DNA of 64,000 bases from VAZQ01 sp963739175 (GTDB taxonomy: Bacteria; Pseudomonadota; Alphaproteobacteria; Rhizobiales; Xanthobacteraceae): positions 62,001 through 126,000 of the forward strand of contig CAVTZH010000004.1 in the NCBI GenBank assembly GCA_963739175.1. The letters are read 5' to 3'. The number at the start of each line of letters is the position of its first letter. The stretch's first letter is position 1. Both the position numbers and the translations under genes were made by a program. Shown one piece after another: positions 19,859-27,878 of this stretch. The notes beneath the pieces are model-generated. The model saw only the letters and a program-made list of their open reading frames with translations, had not been told where the DNA came from and did no database searches.

Positions 19859-20721
19859 TTCGCTCCCTCGATGGCGGCGGCGACCTTGAGCGCCTGCACG
19901 GTCTCGGCGACGTCGTGGACGCGGACGATGGCAGCGCCGTTCGCAACGGCAAACAGATGGCTGGCGATCGATCCGCCGATCCGGCGGTCGGGCGGGGCAG
20001 GGGAAACGCTGTCGATGAAGCGCTTGCGCGAGGCGCCGAGCAGGAGCGGCAGCCCGAACGACTTCAGCTCCGCCAGCCGTGCCAGCGCGATGATGCTCTG
20101 TTCCGGCGTCTTGCCGAATCCGATGCCGGGATCGAGCACGATCTTGTCGCGCGCGATGCCGGCGCGGTCGGCGATCGCCAGCGAACGGGAGAAGAACGCC
20201 GCGATGTCGGCCATGATATCGATCGCCGGGTCGGCGGCCTCGCGGTTGTGCATGGCGATCACCGGCACACCGCGCGCGGCGACCACGCGGGCCATGTCGG
20301 CGTCGCGCTGCAGCCCCCAGACGTCATTGGCGATGGTGGCGCCGGCATCGAGCGCCCACGCCGCGACCGTGGCCTTCATGGTGTCGATCGAGACCGGGAC
20401 GCCGAGGGTGAGGACCGTCGGCAGGATCGGTTCAAGCCGGCGCAGTTCCTCCTCGGCCGAGACCGCGACCGCGCCGCCATAGGGGCGGGTCGATTCAGCG
20501 CCGATGTCGAGGATATCGGCGCCTTCGGCCACCAGTTGGCGGGCATGGTCGATGGCGCGCTCGGGCTCGAAGAAGTGCCCGCCATCGGAGAACGAGTTCG
20601 GCGTCACATTAAGCACGCCCATCACGATCGGGCGCCCGAGCGCCAGCAGCCGCCCAAGCGGCTGCGACGCGCTGTCGCCGGTGCGCGCTGCTTTGGAACT
20701 CGGTGGTCGGACCTGGCTCAT
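19855..20721 (-). CDS. folP: Dihydropteroate synthase
   Basis: A 288-residue TIM-barrel enzyme that condenses p-aminobenzoate with hydroxymethyl-dihydropterin pyrophosphate and is the sulfonamide target. The first signature MGVLNVTPNSFSDGG (about 34-48) and the second DIGAESTRPYG are both present, and the C-terminal SIDTMKATVA and DPGIGFGKTPEQS complete the barrel. I use ATG 20721 (MSQVRPPSSK); an in-frame ATG at 20757 is also possible. First gene of the folP-folB-folK operon. Confidence 0.94.
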   Translation of the reverse strand: MSQVRPPSSKAARTGDSASQPLGRLLALGRPIVMGVLNVTPNSFSDGGHFFEPERAIDHARQLVAEGADILDIGAESTRPYGGAVAVSAEEELRRLEPILPTVLTLGVPVSIDTMKATVAAWALDAGATIANDVWGLQRDADMARVVAARGVPVIAMHNREAADPAIDIMADIAAFFSRSLAIADRAGIARDKIVLDPGIGFGKTPEQSIIALARLAELKSFGLPLLLGASRKRFIDSVSPAPPDRRIGGSIASHLFAVANGAAIVRVHDVAETVQALKVAAAIEGAK

Positions 20722-20823
20722 GCGGTCGCATTGAGCCGTCGCGGGGAGGGGTGTCAAGGCAGGCGCGCCGCTCGGCAGCCCGTAGCCCGAAGCATGGACT
20801 GCAACGTCAAAGATGCCAGCGGC

Positions 20824-21237
20824 CTATTTCTTGTAGGTGATCTTGAGCGCGAGCTTCTTGGCGTGGTCGATCCAGCGCACGACCAGCTTTTGCGACGGCA
20901 GCAGGCGGACCAGCTTCTTTCGCCGGTTGGCCTCGGCCATGGCGCTGACCAGGTTCTCCGGCTTGCGATAGCGTAGCTCCCGCACGGTGTCGACGCCGAC
21001 CTCGCGCAGCAGCACGACGTAGCCTGGGCCCATGCCCTTGATGCGCAGGTGGTCGCAGGCATTGGCGTACATCAGGAGACGCTTCTCGCTGATTTCGGTC
21101 TTGGCGGCGAGGAGCGCGCGGCCCCTCGGGCTCTTTGCGTCCTCGAGCAGCCGCTCGGTGGTGCGGATGCCAATCGCTTTGAGCGACTTGATCTCGTCCA
21201 CATCGAGCCCCTCGATGTGGGTGAGCGGGTACGACAT
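20824..21237 (-). CDS. DUF4332 helix-hairpin-helix protein
   Basis: A 137-residue basic protein starting MSYPLTHIEGLDVDEIKSLK. Two helix-hairpin-helix-like segments are seen (GLDVDEIKSLKAIGIRTTE and LRIKGMGPGYVVLLREVGVD), the pattern of DUF4332, which resembles the non-specific DNA-binding HhH repeats of ligases and polymerases. A good GGAGA site lies upstream of ATG 21237. A nucleic-acid-binding role is inferred from the fold only. Confidence 0.82.
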   Translation of the reverse strand: MSYPLTHIEGLDVDEIKSLKAIGIRTTERLLEDAKSPRGRALLAAKTEISEKRLLMYANACDHLRIKGMGPGYVVLLREVGVDTVRELRYRKPENLVSAMAEANRRKKLVRLLPSQKLVVRWIDHAKKLALKITYKK

Positions 21238-21287
21238 CGATTTCTCCTCGACTCCCCCCAACCGTCCGCCCTGCTGCCCCCCAGGCT

Positions 21288-21653
21288 TCAGACGAACTGG
21301 CCGAGTCCAGGGATCGCGCCGACGATTTCGCCGACTGCGTCCTCCCCGAGCTTTTCTCTTGCGTAGTTGATGGTCTCACGGGTGACGGCCTGGACCTGTC
21401 CCATGCTCAGTCCGGCCGCCATCATGCGGGTCCCGGCGGCCATGACGCCGCCGCCGAACATCCCGCCTGAACTGGAATCTTCTGGTGCACTTTGCATAGC
21501 CGCTGCTGCGCCGGGCAATGCGTCGATCAACTGCTGGACCTTGTCCGCAGGACCTTCCTTGGCAAGGAATTGCAAGATAATGCCGACCGCGGTTGTCGCG
21601 GCCGCTTTGTCGACGCCGACATTGGCGACAAGGCGCCCTATCAGTTCGTCCAT
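21288..21653 (-). CDS. DUF2267/DUF2780-like small helical protein
   Basis: A 121-residue protein from ATG 21653 (MDELIGRLVANVGVDKAAA), preceded by GAGGGG. It has two helical parts, a DKVQQLIDALPGAA segment and a Gly/Met-rich linker (GGMFGGGVMAAGTRMM), then a helical tail ending GLGQFV. The pattern resembles DUF2267/DUF2780 proteins, often present as possible envelope or stress proteins of unknown role. A half-site like GGTTAACCAT lies in its upstream region, but I do not call a regulator from it. Confidence 0.65.
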   Translation of the reverse strand: MDELIGRLVANVGVDKAAATTAVGIILQFLAKEGPADKVQQLIDALPGAAAAMQSAPEDSSSGGMFGGGVMAAGTRMMAAGLSMGQVQAVTRETINYAREKLGEDAVGEIVGAIPGLGQFV

Positions 21654-21908
21654 CTGCCCCTCACCAGCCCCACGCCCGTGGCAGGTTAACCATATATTGT
21701 CTTGCGACGATTGGTAAAACAAGCACGCCAGATGTTCGAAGTCGAAATGCGTTGCATCTTTGCATCACTTCTCGAAGTTCACCGCTAACGACAATGCTTT
21801 AGCACGCACCGACGTGACGCGTTTGCGAGCGCGCGCGCTAACCAGACTGATAACGAAACGCGAACATGCGCGGCACACTACGGGCCTACCAACATCGTTC
21901 GCGTATTC

Positions 21909-22463
21909 GTGCCTATGATCGACGATCAGAGACTTTGGATGATGGTGGTTGCGTTGAGCCGCGGTTTGCCGGTTCGCTTCAAGTCTGCACGCGTCGTTCT
22001 CGTCGCGGGTGAGCACCGTGCGTTGGCCGACACGCTCAATCGCATGGGCATCGAGGATGTTTGCTGCGTCAGCGAAATGTTAGCGGCGCGAACATTGTGC
22101 GACGCAGGCGGCATCGATGTGTGTCTGGTCGTCTTGCCGCGGGCCTTGCCCGACGACAAACCGGATTGGGACGCCAAGACCGATGCGCCGGGACGGGGCC
22201 GTGTCCCGGCGTTGCTGTTCGCGGAGGCGGCAACGCCCTATGTCCGGCGGTCCGCCGCTGACGCCGGCTATCATGCGGTGGTCCCGATCGCGGTGTCGTC
22301 CCGGATGCTCTATCGTTGCATCGGCGCGTTGCTGCAGGCCGGGCGCCGGCAAGGCGGCGCGAGCGGACCGGGGCGCAGGCTGCGTGCGCGTCCCCGCGGC
22401 ATTGGTAGCCTCCGTGTGCTGAGCGGGGAAACCTTCGGTCCCGGCAAGCTCAAGCTTCAGTAG
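21909..22463 (+). CDS. Hypothetical protein with degenerate receiver-like fold
   Basis: A protein of about 184 residues from GTG 21909 (or ATG 21915). After a short N-terminus, the order of strands and helices (ARVVLVAGEHRALADTLNRM, then GIDVCLVVLPRALPDD, then VPALLFAEAATPYVRRSA) recalls a CheY-like receiver domain. The usual phosphoacceptor Asp and the acidic pair are not in place, so it is probably a non-phosphorylated pseudo-receiver if the resemblance is real. The C-terminal 45 residues are basic and Gly-rich. Function unknown. Confidence 0.6.
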   Translation: MPMIDDQRLWMMVVALSRGLPVRFKSARVVLVAGEHRALADTLNRMGIEDVCCVSEMLAARTLCDAGGIDVCLVVLPRALPDDKPDWDAKTDAPGRGRVPALLFAEAATPYVRRSAADAGYHAVVPIAVSSRMLYRCIGALLQAGRRQGGASGPGRRLRARPRGIGSLRVLSGETFGPGKLKLQ

Positions 22464-22621
22464 AACGTCAACAAGGTGCCGCTTCTGTCCGCAGGCGAGC
22501 AAAATCCTGCCCGTTGCCATCGTCTTGTCGCAGGGTTTCGACAGTGCAAGCGGCGATTGACCGCGTCGACGGACCGGTGACAATGGTCCCGAAGATACCC
22601 GCGCGGCGGAAGGAACGATCC

Positions 22622-24265
22622 ATGGCGAAATCCGCAAAATCGAAGTCGACGGCGAAACCAGCCGCAAAACCGGCAGCCAAGCCGGCTGCGCCGGCTGTGG
22701 TCCTCGACGACGGCAAGACCATTTTCGTCGGCAAGGGCGAGAAGCCCGAATATTTGACTTTGGCGCTCGCCAATCGGCATGGGCTGGTCACCGGCGCCAC
22801 CGGCACCGGCAAGACGGTCACGCTGCAGGTTTTGGCCGAGGGCTTTTCGAAGGCGGGTGTCCCGGTCTTTGCCGCCGACATCAAAGGCGATCTGTCCGGC
22901 GTTGCGGCGGTCGGCGAGGCCAAGGAGGCGTTCGTCCAGCGCGCCAAGGACCTCGGGATCGAATACCAGCCGGACGAATTCCCGGCTGTGTTCTGGGACC
23001 TCTATGGCGAGCAGGGCCACCCGATCCGCGCCACCGTCGCGGAAATGGGACCGCTGCTGCTGTCGCGTCTGCTTGGTCTCAACGAAACGCAGGAAGGCGT
23101 GCTCAATATCGCCTTCCGGATCGCCGACGATCAGGGGCTTGCGCTTCTCGATCTCAAGGACCTGCGGGCAATACTGGCTTTCGTCTCGGAACAGGCCGCG
23201 GAAATCCAGAAGACCTACGGCAACGTATCCGGCGCTTCGGTCGGCAGCATCCAGAGGCAGCTCCTGGTCCTCGAGAACCAGGGCGCCGACAAGTTCTTCG
23301 GCGAACCGGCGCTCAACATCGAAGACTTCATGCGTACCGACCGTGACGGGCGCGGCGTGATCAATCTGCTCGCCGCCGACAAGCTGATGGAGAACCCACG
23401 GCTCTACTCGACGTTCCTGCTCTGGATGCTGTCCGAATTGTTCGAGGAGATGCCGGAGATCGGCGATCCGCAAAAGCCGAAGCTCGTGTTCTTCTTCGAC
23501 GAGGCGCATCTCCTGTTCGCCGACGCGCCCAAGGCGCTGCTCGATAAGATCGAGCAGGTGGTGCGGCTGGTCCGCTCCAAGGGAGTCGGCGTTTATTTCG
23601 TCACCCAGAATCCGCTCGACGTGCCGGACAAAGTGGCCGCGCAACTCGGAAACCGCGTGCAACATGCGTTGCGCGCCTTCACGCCGCGCGATCAGAAAGC
23701 GGTGCGGGCTGCGGCCGAGACGTTCCGGCAGAATCCCAACCTCGATACCGCCACGGTGATCACCGAACTGGGGAAGGGCGAGGCGCTGGTGTCCTTCCTC
23801 GAAGGCAACGGCACGCCGTCGATGGTGGAACGATGCCTGGTGTGCCCGCCGTCGGCGCGAGTCGGTCCGGTCTCGCCGGAGGAGCGCAAGGCGATCATCA
23901 ACAAGAGTCCGCTCAAGGGTACGTACGACACGGCGGTCGACCGCGAGTCGGCCTTCGAGATTCTGCAGAAGCGCACCCAGGACGCCAACGCCCCGGGCGG
24001 CACCGCGCAGGGCGAGCCCGTCCCGAGCGGCGGCATTCTGGGCGGCATCGGCGACATGCTCGGCGGTTTGTTCGGCACCAGCCGTCCGCGCGGTCAGGTG
24101 TTATCCCCGACCCAGCGGGTGGCGCGCGAAGTCACGAGGTCCGTCACCAATCGCGTGATCGGTGGGGTGGCCGGCAGCGTCGGCAAGTCGATCGGCGGCT
24201 CCATGGGCAACACCATCGCCCGCGCCATCGTGCGCGGTACGCTCGGCGGGATCTTGCGCCGGTAG
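22622..24265 (+). CDS. HerA-like ATPase/helicase (DUF853)
   Basis: A 547-residue FtsK/HerA-superfamily ATPase. After a Lys/Ala/Pro-rich tail (residues 1-25), a short beta domain leads into Walker A VTGATGTGKTVTLQV (about 56-70) and Walker B LVFFFDEAHLLF (about 288-299). TQNPLDVPDKVAAQLGNRVQ holds the sensor/arginine region typical of the DUF853 family. The C-terminus is a Gly-rich part with repeats of Gly-Gly-Ile/Leu, ending in a basic helix. Related proteins act as DNA-processing motors, but no nurA-like nuclease is adjacent. ATG 22622 is chosen for its GGAAGGA site and the family-like start. Confidence 0.88.
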   Translation: MAKSAKSKSTAKPAAKPAAKPAAPAVVLDDGKTIFVGKGEKPEYLTLALANRHGLVTGATGTGKTVTLQVLAEGFSKAGVPVFAADIKGDLSGVAAVGEAKEAFVQRAKDLGIEYQPDEFPAVFWDLYGEQGHPIRATVAEMGPLLLSRLLGLNETQEGVLNIAFRIADDQGLALLDLKDLRAILAFVSEQAAEIQKTYGNVSGASVGSIQRQLLVLENQGADKFFGEPALNIEDFMRTDRDGRGVINLLAADKLMENPRLYSTFLLWMLSELFEEMPEIGDPQKPKLVFFFDEAHLLFADAPKALLDKIEQVVRLVRSKGVGVYFVTQNPLDVPDKVAAQLGNRVQHALRAFTPRDQKAVRAAAETFRQNPNLDTATVITELGKGEALVSFLEGNGTPSMVERCLVCPPSARVGPVSPEERKAIINKSPLKGTYDTAVDRESAFEILQKRTQDANAPGGTAQGEPVPSGGILGGIGDMLGGLFGTSRPRGQVLSPTQRVAREVTRSVTNRVIGGVAGSVGKSIGGSMGNTIARAIVRGTLGGILRR

Positions 24266-24365
24266 GACATCCTCTCTCATCCACAGGCGCGGCGGTGCCG
24301 TCCCAAGGCAGAGCCGCGCTCGTGTTCACCTTCAATTTCAACCAGTTTGATAACGGACCCTGATC

Positions 24366-25304
24366 ATGCCGCTGAATGTCATCGCCCTTGAAGAGCATTT
24401 CTGGACGCCCGAGCTCAAAGGCCTGCGGCCCGCGGGCCTGATCCGCGATCCCGAGCATGCCAAGCGGCTCGACGACATCGGGGCGTTGCGGATCGCCGAG
24501 ATGGATGCCGCTGGCATCGACATGCAGGTGCTGTCCGAGACCGCGCCGGCGGTGCACGAGCTCGATCCCGACAAGGCGATCCCGCTCGCCAAGCGCTCCA
24601 ACGATTATCTCTACGGCGAGATCAGCAAGAACCCGACCCGCTTCGCCGGCTTCGCGGCGCTGCCGGTGTCGGACCCGAAGGCCGCCGCCGACGAGCTCGA
24701 GCGCGCGGTGACCAAGCTCGGCTTCAAGGGCGCGATGTTCATGGGGCTGTGCAAGGGCCGTTTCCTCGACGAGAAGTTCTTCTGGCCGATTTTCGAGCGC
24801 GCCGAGAAGCTCGACGTTCCGGTCTATCTGCACCCTTCGAAGCCGCACCAGGCAGTGATCGACGCCTATTTCAAGGACCACCCGAGCTTGATCGGGCCGT
24901 CGCTTGGCTTCGGCAACGAGGTGCTGACCATGGCGGCGCGGCTGGTGGTTGGCGGCGTGCTCGACGCCTATCCGAAACTCAAGGTGATCATCGGCCATCT
25001 CGGCGAGGGCCTGCCGTTCCTGCAATGGCGTATGGACCGCTCGCTCGCGCGCGACGCGAAGCTCCCCAAGAGCTTCACCGACTATGTGAAGCAGCATTTC
25101 TGGATCACCACCAGCGGCGCCTTTTCCGACAATGCGCTACAGTGCTCGATTGCCGAGCTGGGCATCGACAAGGTGATGTTCTCGGTCGACTACCCCTATG
25201 TGAAGAACGAGCCCGGCCGCAAATGGCTCGATGCGCTGCCGATCAGCGATGGGCAGCGGGCGCAGATCGCGTCCGGGAATGTGAAGAAGCTGCTCAAGCT
25301 ATAG
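24366..25304 (+). CDS. Amidohydrolase-2 family enzyme (decarboxylase-like)
   Basis: A 312-residue cytosolic TIM-barrel enzyme. IALEEHFWTP (Glu-x-His metal site), VYLHPSKPH, VIIGHLGEGLPFLQ and MFSVDYPYVKNE supply the metal ligands in the order seen in gamma-resorcylate and 2,3-dihydroxybenzoate decarboxylases of the amidohydrolase-2 family. The E-x-H start, in place of H-x-H, favours a non-oxidative decarboxylase or hydratase over a true hydrolase. There is no signal peptide, unlike the related protein at 16388-17489. The substrate is unknown. Confidence 0.85.
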   Translation: MPLNVIALEEHFWTPELKGLRPAGLIRDPEHAKRLDDIGALRIAEMDAAGIDMQVLSETAPAVHELDPDKAIPLAKRSNDYLYGEISKNPTRFAGFAALPVSDPKAAADELERAVTKLGFKGAMFMGLCKGRFLDEKFFWPIFERAEKLDVPVYLHPSKPHQAVIDAYFKDHPSLIGPSLGFGNEVLTMAARLVVGGVLDAYPKLKVIIGHLGEGLPFLQWRMDRSLARDAKLPKSFTDYVKQHFWITTSGAFSDNALQCSIAELGIDKVMFSVDYPYVKNEPGRKWLDALPISDGQRAQIASGNVKKLLKL

Positions 25305-25333
25305 TTTGAAGTTGCGGGCAGACTTAGGATTTT

Positions 25334-25459
25334 GCGTCATGGCCGGGCATAGCCCGTCAAAGACGGGCGTGAACGCCCTTTTGCCCGGCCATCCACGTCT
25401 TTAGATTCAAACCATCATAAGAAAGTCGTGGATGTCCGGCACAAGGCCGGGCATGACGC
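25334..25459. repeat. Composite palindromic intergenic repeat
   Basis: The 170 bp between the amidohydrolase and M20 peptidase genes are mostly inverted repeats. The outer arms GCGTCATGGCCGGG and GGCCGGGCATGACGC pair with a small bulge. The inner arms CCGGCCATCCACG (to 25397) and CGTGGATGTCCGG (from 25427) also pair, and a short AGCCCGTC-AAA-GACGGGC hairpin lies near 25351. Elements of this look are common between genes in Bradyrhizobium relatives. It could fold in RNA and separate the two transcripts. Confidence 0.65.
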
Positions 25460-25476
25460 CTTGGAAGGATTTTCCC

Positions 25477-26880
25477 ATGCCAACGCCATCCGCCGCGCTG
25501 CCTGACGTCCTCGCCTGCATCGACGCCGAACTCGACAACAGCGTGGGACGGCTGTTCGATTTCCTCAGGATCCAGTCGGTCTCGACCGACCCGGCCTATG
25601 CCGCGCAGTGCAAAGCGGCGGCGGAATTCGTGGTGAAGGACTTGGCGAGCCTCGGCTTCGACGCGTCGCTGCGCCCGACCGGCGGGCATCCCGCGGTGGT
25701 CGCCAAGGCGAATGGCGCCGGCAACGGCAAGGCGCCGCATGTGCTGTTCTACGGCCACTACGACGTACAGCCGGTCGACCCGCTTTCGCTGTGGGAGACG
25801 CCGCCGTTTGAGCCGCGCATGGCGACGACGCCCGACGGCCGCAAGATCATCGTGGCGCGCGGCGCCTGCGACGACAAAGGCCAGGTGATGACCTTCGTGG
25901 AGGCGCTGCGCGCCTTCAAGGCGGTCACTGGTGAGCTGCCGCTCTCGGTCACCATGCTGATCGAAGGCGAGGAGGAGTGCGGTTCGGCGCATCTCTTCGA
26001 CTTCGTCAAGAAGAACGCTGCCGAGCTGAAGCAGGACTTTGCGCTCGTCTGCGACACCAGCATGTGGGACGGCAAGACGCCGGCGATCACGACGTCGCTG
26101 CGCGGCCTGGTCTACGAAGAGGTCAAGGTCACCTGCGCCGACCGCGACCTGCATTCCGGCCTGTTCGGCGGCGCCGCGCAGAATCCGCTGCGTGTGCTGT
26201 CGCAGATCCTCGGCGCCATGCACGACAAGAACGGCAAGGTCACGATCCCCGGCTTCTACGACGGCGTGAAGGAATTGCCGAAGCATATCAAGGCGGAGCT
26301 CAAGAAGCTCAAACTGACGCCGAAGGAGTTTCTCGGCGGCGTGGGCTTGAAGATTCCGGCCGGCGAGAAGAACCGCATGCTGCTCGAGCAGATATCCACG
26401 CGGCCGACCGCCGAGATCAACGGCATGATCGGCGGCTACACCGGCGAGGGCGCCAAGACGGTGCTGCCGGCACAAGCCACGGCAAAAGTGTCGTTCCGTC
26501 TGGTCGGCGACCAGAACCCGAAGAAGATCCAAGACGCGTTCCGTAAATTCGTGCGCGCGCGGCTGCCGAAGGACGCCAAGGTCGAGTTCACCAATTTCGG
26601 CCTCGCGCCCGCGATCCAGCTTCCGTTCGACAACCCGGCGCTGGTGAAGGCGCGCGCGGCGCTCAAGGCGGAGTGGGGAAAGACCGCGGTGACGGTGGGC
26701 GAGGGCGGCTCGATCCCGATCGTCGGCGACTTCAAGCGCGTGCTCGGCATGGACACCATCATGGTCGGCTTCGCGCTCGACGACGACCGGGTGCATTCGC
26801 CGAACGAGAAATACGACCTCACCTCGTTCCACAAGGGCACGCGCAGCTGGGCGCGGATTTTGGCGGCACTGGCGGGGTGA
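25477..26880 (+). CDS. M20 family dipeptidase/metallopeptidase
   Basis: A 467-residue di-zinc peptidase. The ligand motifs are FYGHYDVQP, ARGACDDKGQ (bridging Asp), IEGEEECGS (catalytic and ligand Glu), CDTSMWD and the C-terminal DDRVHSPNEKYD. The dimerisation domain is inserted between them (about 190-370). The protein resembles carnosinase-like cytosolic dipeptidases of the M20 family, so it probably cleaves short peptides. ATG 25477 follows a GGAAGGA site; a longer frame begins inside the repeat and is not used. Confidence 0.9.
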   Translation: MPTPSAALPDVLACIDAELDNSVGRLFDFLRIQSVSTDPAYAAQCKAAAEFVVKDLASLGFDASLRPTGGHPAVVAKANGAGNGKAPHVLFYGHYDVQPVDPLSLWETPPFEPRMATTPDGRKIIVARGACDDKGQVMTFVEALRAFKAVTGELPLSVTMLIEGEEECGSAHLFDFVKKNAAELKQDFALVCDTSMWDGKTPAITTSLRGLVYEEVKVTCADRDLHSGLFGGAAQNPLRVLSQILGAMHDKNGKVTIPGFYDGVKELPKHIKAELKKLKLTPKEFLGGVGLKIPAGEKNRMLLEQISTRPTAEINGMIGGYTGEGAKTVLPAQATAKVSFRLVGDQNPKKIQDAFRKFVRARLPKDAKVEFTNFGLAPAIQLPFDNPALVKARAALKAEWGKTAVTVGEGGSIPIVGDFKRVLGMDTIMVGFALDDDRVHSPNEKYDLTSFHKGTRSWARILAALAG

Positions 26881-26890
26881 GGCCTAACGA

Positions 26891-27160
26891 ATGCCAACAA
26901 TCGCGATCTTCTACGGCATCGTGATCCAGATGTACTGGCGGGATCACGGTCCGCCGCACCTCCATGCATTTTACCAAGGCTTTGAGGCGCTGATTGCAAT
27001 CGAATCAGGGGAGGTTATCGGTGGCAGGCTTCCGCCCGGCGCCCTGCGGCTGGTGCGCGATTGGGTCGCTCAACGCCGGGTTCCGCTCATGGAAAATTGG
27101 CAGCGGGCGCGGGATCGTATACCCTTAGAACGTATTCCCGGACCGGACGACGAAGAATGA
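26891..27160 (+). CDS. DUF4160 protein, toxin-antitoxin-like pair
   Basis: An 89-residue protein starting MPTIAIFYGIVIQMYWRDHG. The GIVIQMYWRDHGPPHLHAFY block is the DUF4160 signature (conserved Arg-Asp-His and the His-x-His). Such genes usually precede a DUF2442 gene, and the pair is considered a candidate toxin-antitoxin or regulatory module. Here its stop overlaps the DUF2442 start as ATGA, so the two are translationally coupled. It begins 10 bp after the M20 peptidase stop. No activity has been shown, to my knowledge. Confidence 0.85.
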   Translation: MPTIAIFYGIVIQMYWRDHGPPHLHAFYQGFEALIAIESGEVIGGRLPPGALRLVRDWVAQRRVPLMENWQRARDRIPLERIPGPDDEE

Positions 27161-27429
27161 TCGACATCGTGAAGATCACAAAGGTGGAAAAATTGGACGG
27201 CTTTCGTCTTCGCTTGCGCTTTTCCGATGGGACGGAAGGCGTGCGCGATTTATCGGACATTGTCGCAGAGGGCGGTCCGATGGTGGAGCCTTTGAAGGAT
27301 CCGCCGTTTTTTGCTCGCGTCTTTCTTGAATATGGCACCCTCGCTTGGCCGAACGGATTCGATCTCGATTCGATTGCTTTGCACGACGAGATGAAAAAGA
27401 CTGGTTTGTTGCAACGGAGCGCCGCATAA
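27157..27429 (+). CDS. DUF2442 protein, partner of the DUF4160 gene
   Basis: A 90-residue protein from ATG 27157 (MIDIVKITKVEKLDGFRLRL). It shows the DUF2442 pattern: a small beta sheet, FSDGTEGVRDLSDIV, then FFARVFLEYGTLAWPNGFDL. Coupled to the DUF4160 gene by a 4 bp overlap. The DUF2442 protein is usually suggested to be the DNA-binding or antitoxin-like member. It ends five bases before the convergent higA gene. Confidence 0.85.
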   Translation: MIDIVKITKVEKLDGFRLRLRFSDGTEGVRDLSDIVAEGGPMVEPLKDPPFFARVFLEYGTLAWPNGFDLDSIALHDEMKKTGLLQRSAA

Positions 27430-27433
27430 GCGT

Positions 27434-27754
27434 TCAAGCCGCTCGCGGCCGGATCGCCTTGAGCTTGTCGCCGATCTGCCGCCGCCGCTGCATCAGTTCG
27501 TAGTCCGTCTGCAGCCCGAGGAAAAACCCTTCCGACATCCGAAAGTAGCGCGCGAGCCGCAGGTCGGTGTCAGCGGTGATCGCGCGCTTGCACAGCACGA
27601 TCTCGTTGATGCGGCGCGCCGGCACGCCGATCGCGCGCGCCAGCGCGGTCTGCGACAGCTTCATTCGGGACAGGAACTCCTCCAGGAGGATTTCGCCCGG
27701 GTGCGGATTGGGGAGCGATTTGGTGGCCTTGATCGATGATTTCTTGGTGCGCAT
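27434..27754 (-). CDS. higA: HigA-family addiction-module antitoxin (XRE)
   Basis: A 106-residue helix-turn-helix protein. PHPGEILLEEFLSRMKLSQTALARAIGVPARRINEI has the HigA start and the XRE recognition helices, and RAITADTDLRLARYFRMSEGFFLGLQ is the family's C-terminal block. A basic N-terminal extension (MRTKKSSIKATKSLPN) precedes it. HigB toxin genes normally lie immediately upstream of higA, but only about 125 bp separate this start from the divergent gene at 27879 and no HigB-like frame fits there. It is thus an orphan, or controls a distant gene. Confidence 0.88.
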   Translation of the reverse strand: MRTKKSSIKATKSLPNPHPGEILLEEFLSRMKLSQTALARAIGVPARRINEIVLCKRAITADTDLRLARYFRMSEGFFLGLQTDYELMQRRRQIGDKLKAIRPRAA

Positions 27755-27878
27755 GTTCCGTCTCGCGACGTGCTCTATAGCAGGTCGTCCCGGCCGGCTC
27801 ACGCTATTGCCGGCGACCTACCGTCGAAAATTTCGTTATGCTAATTTGGCGGCGGTCATTTCGGCTGTGGGGACAATC

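Noticed and set aside
27755..27878. Search for a HigB toxin gene upstream of higA
   Set aside because: The gap is about 125 bp and contains no frame with RelE/HigB features; the divergent gene begins at 27879.
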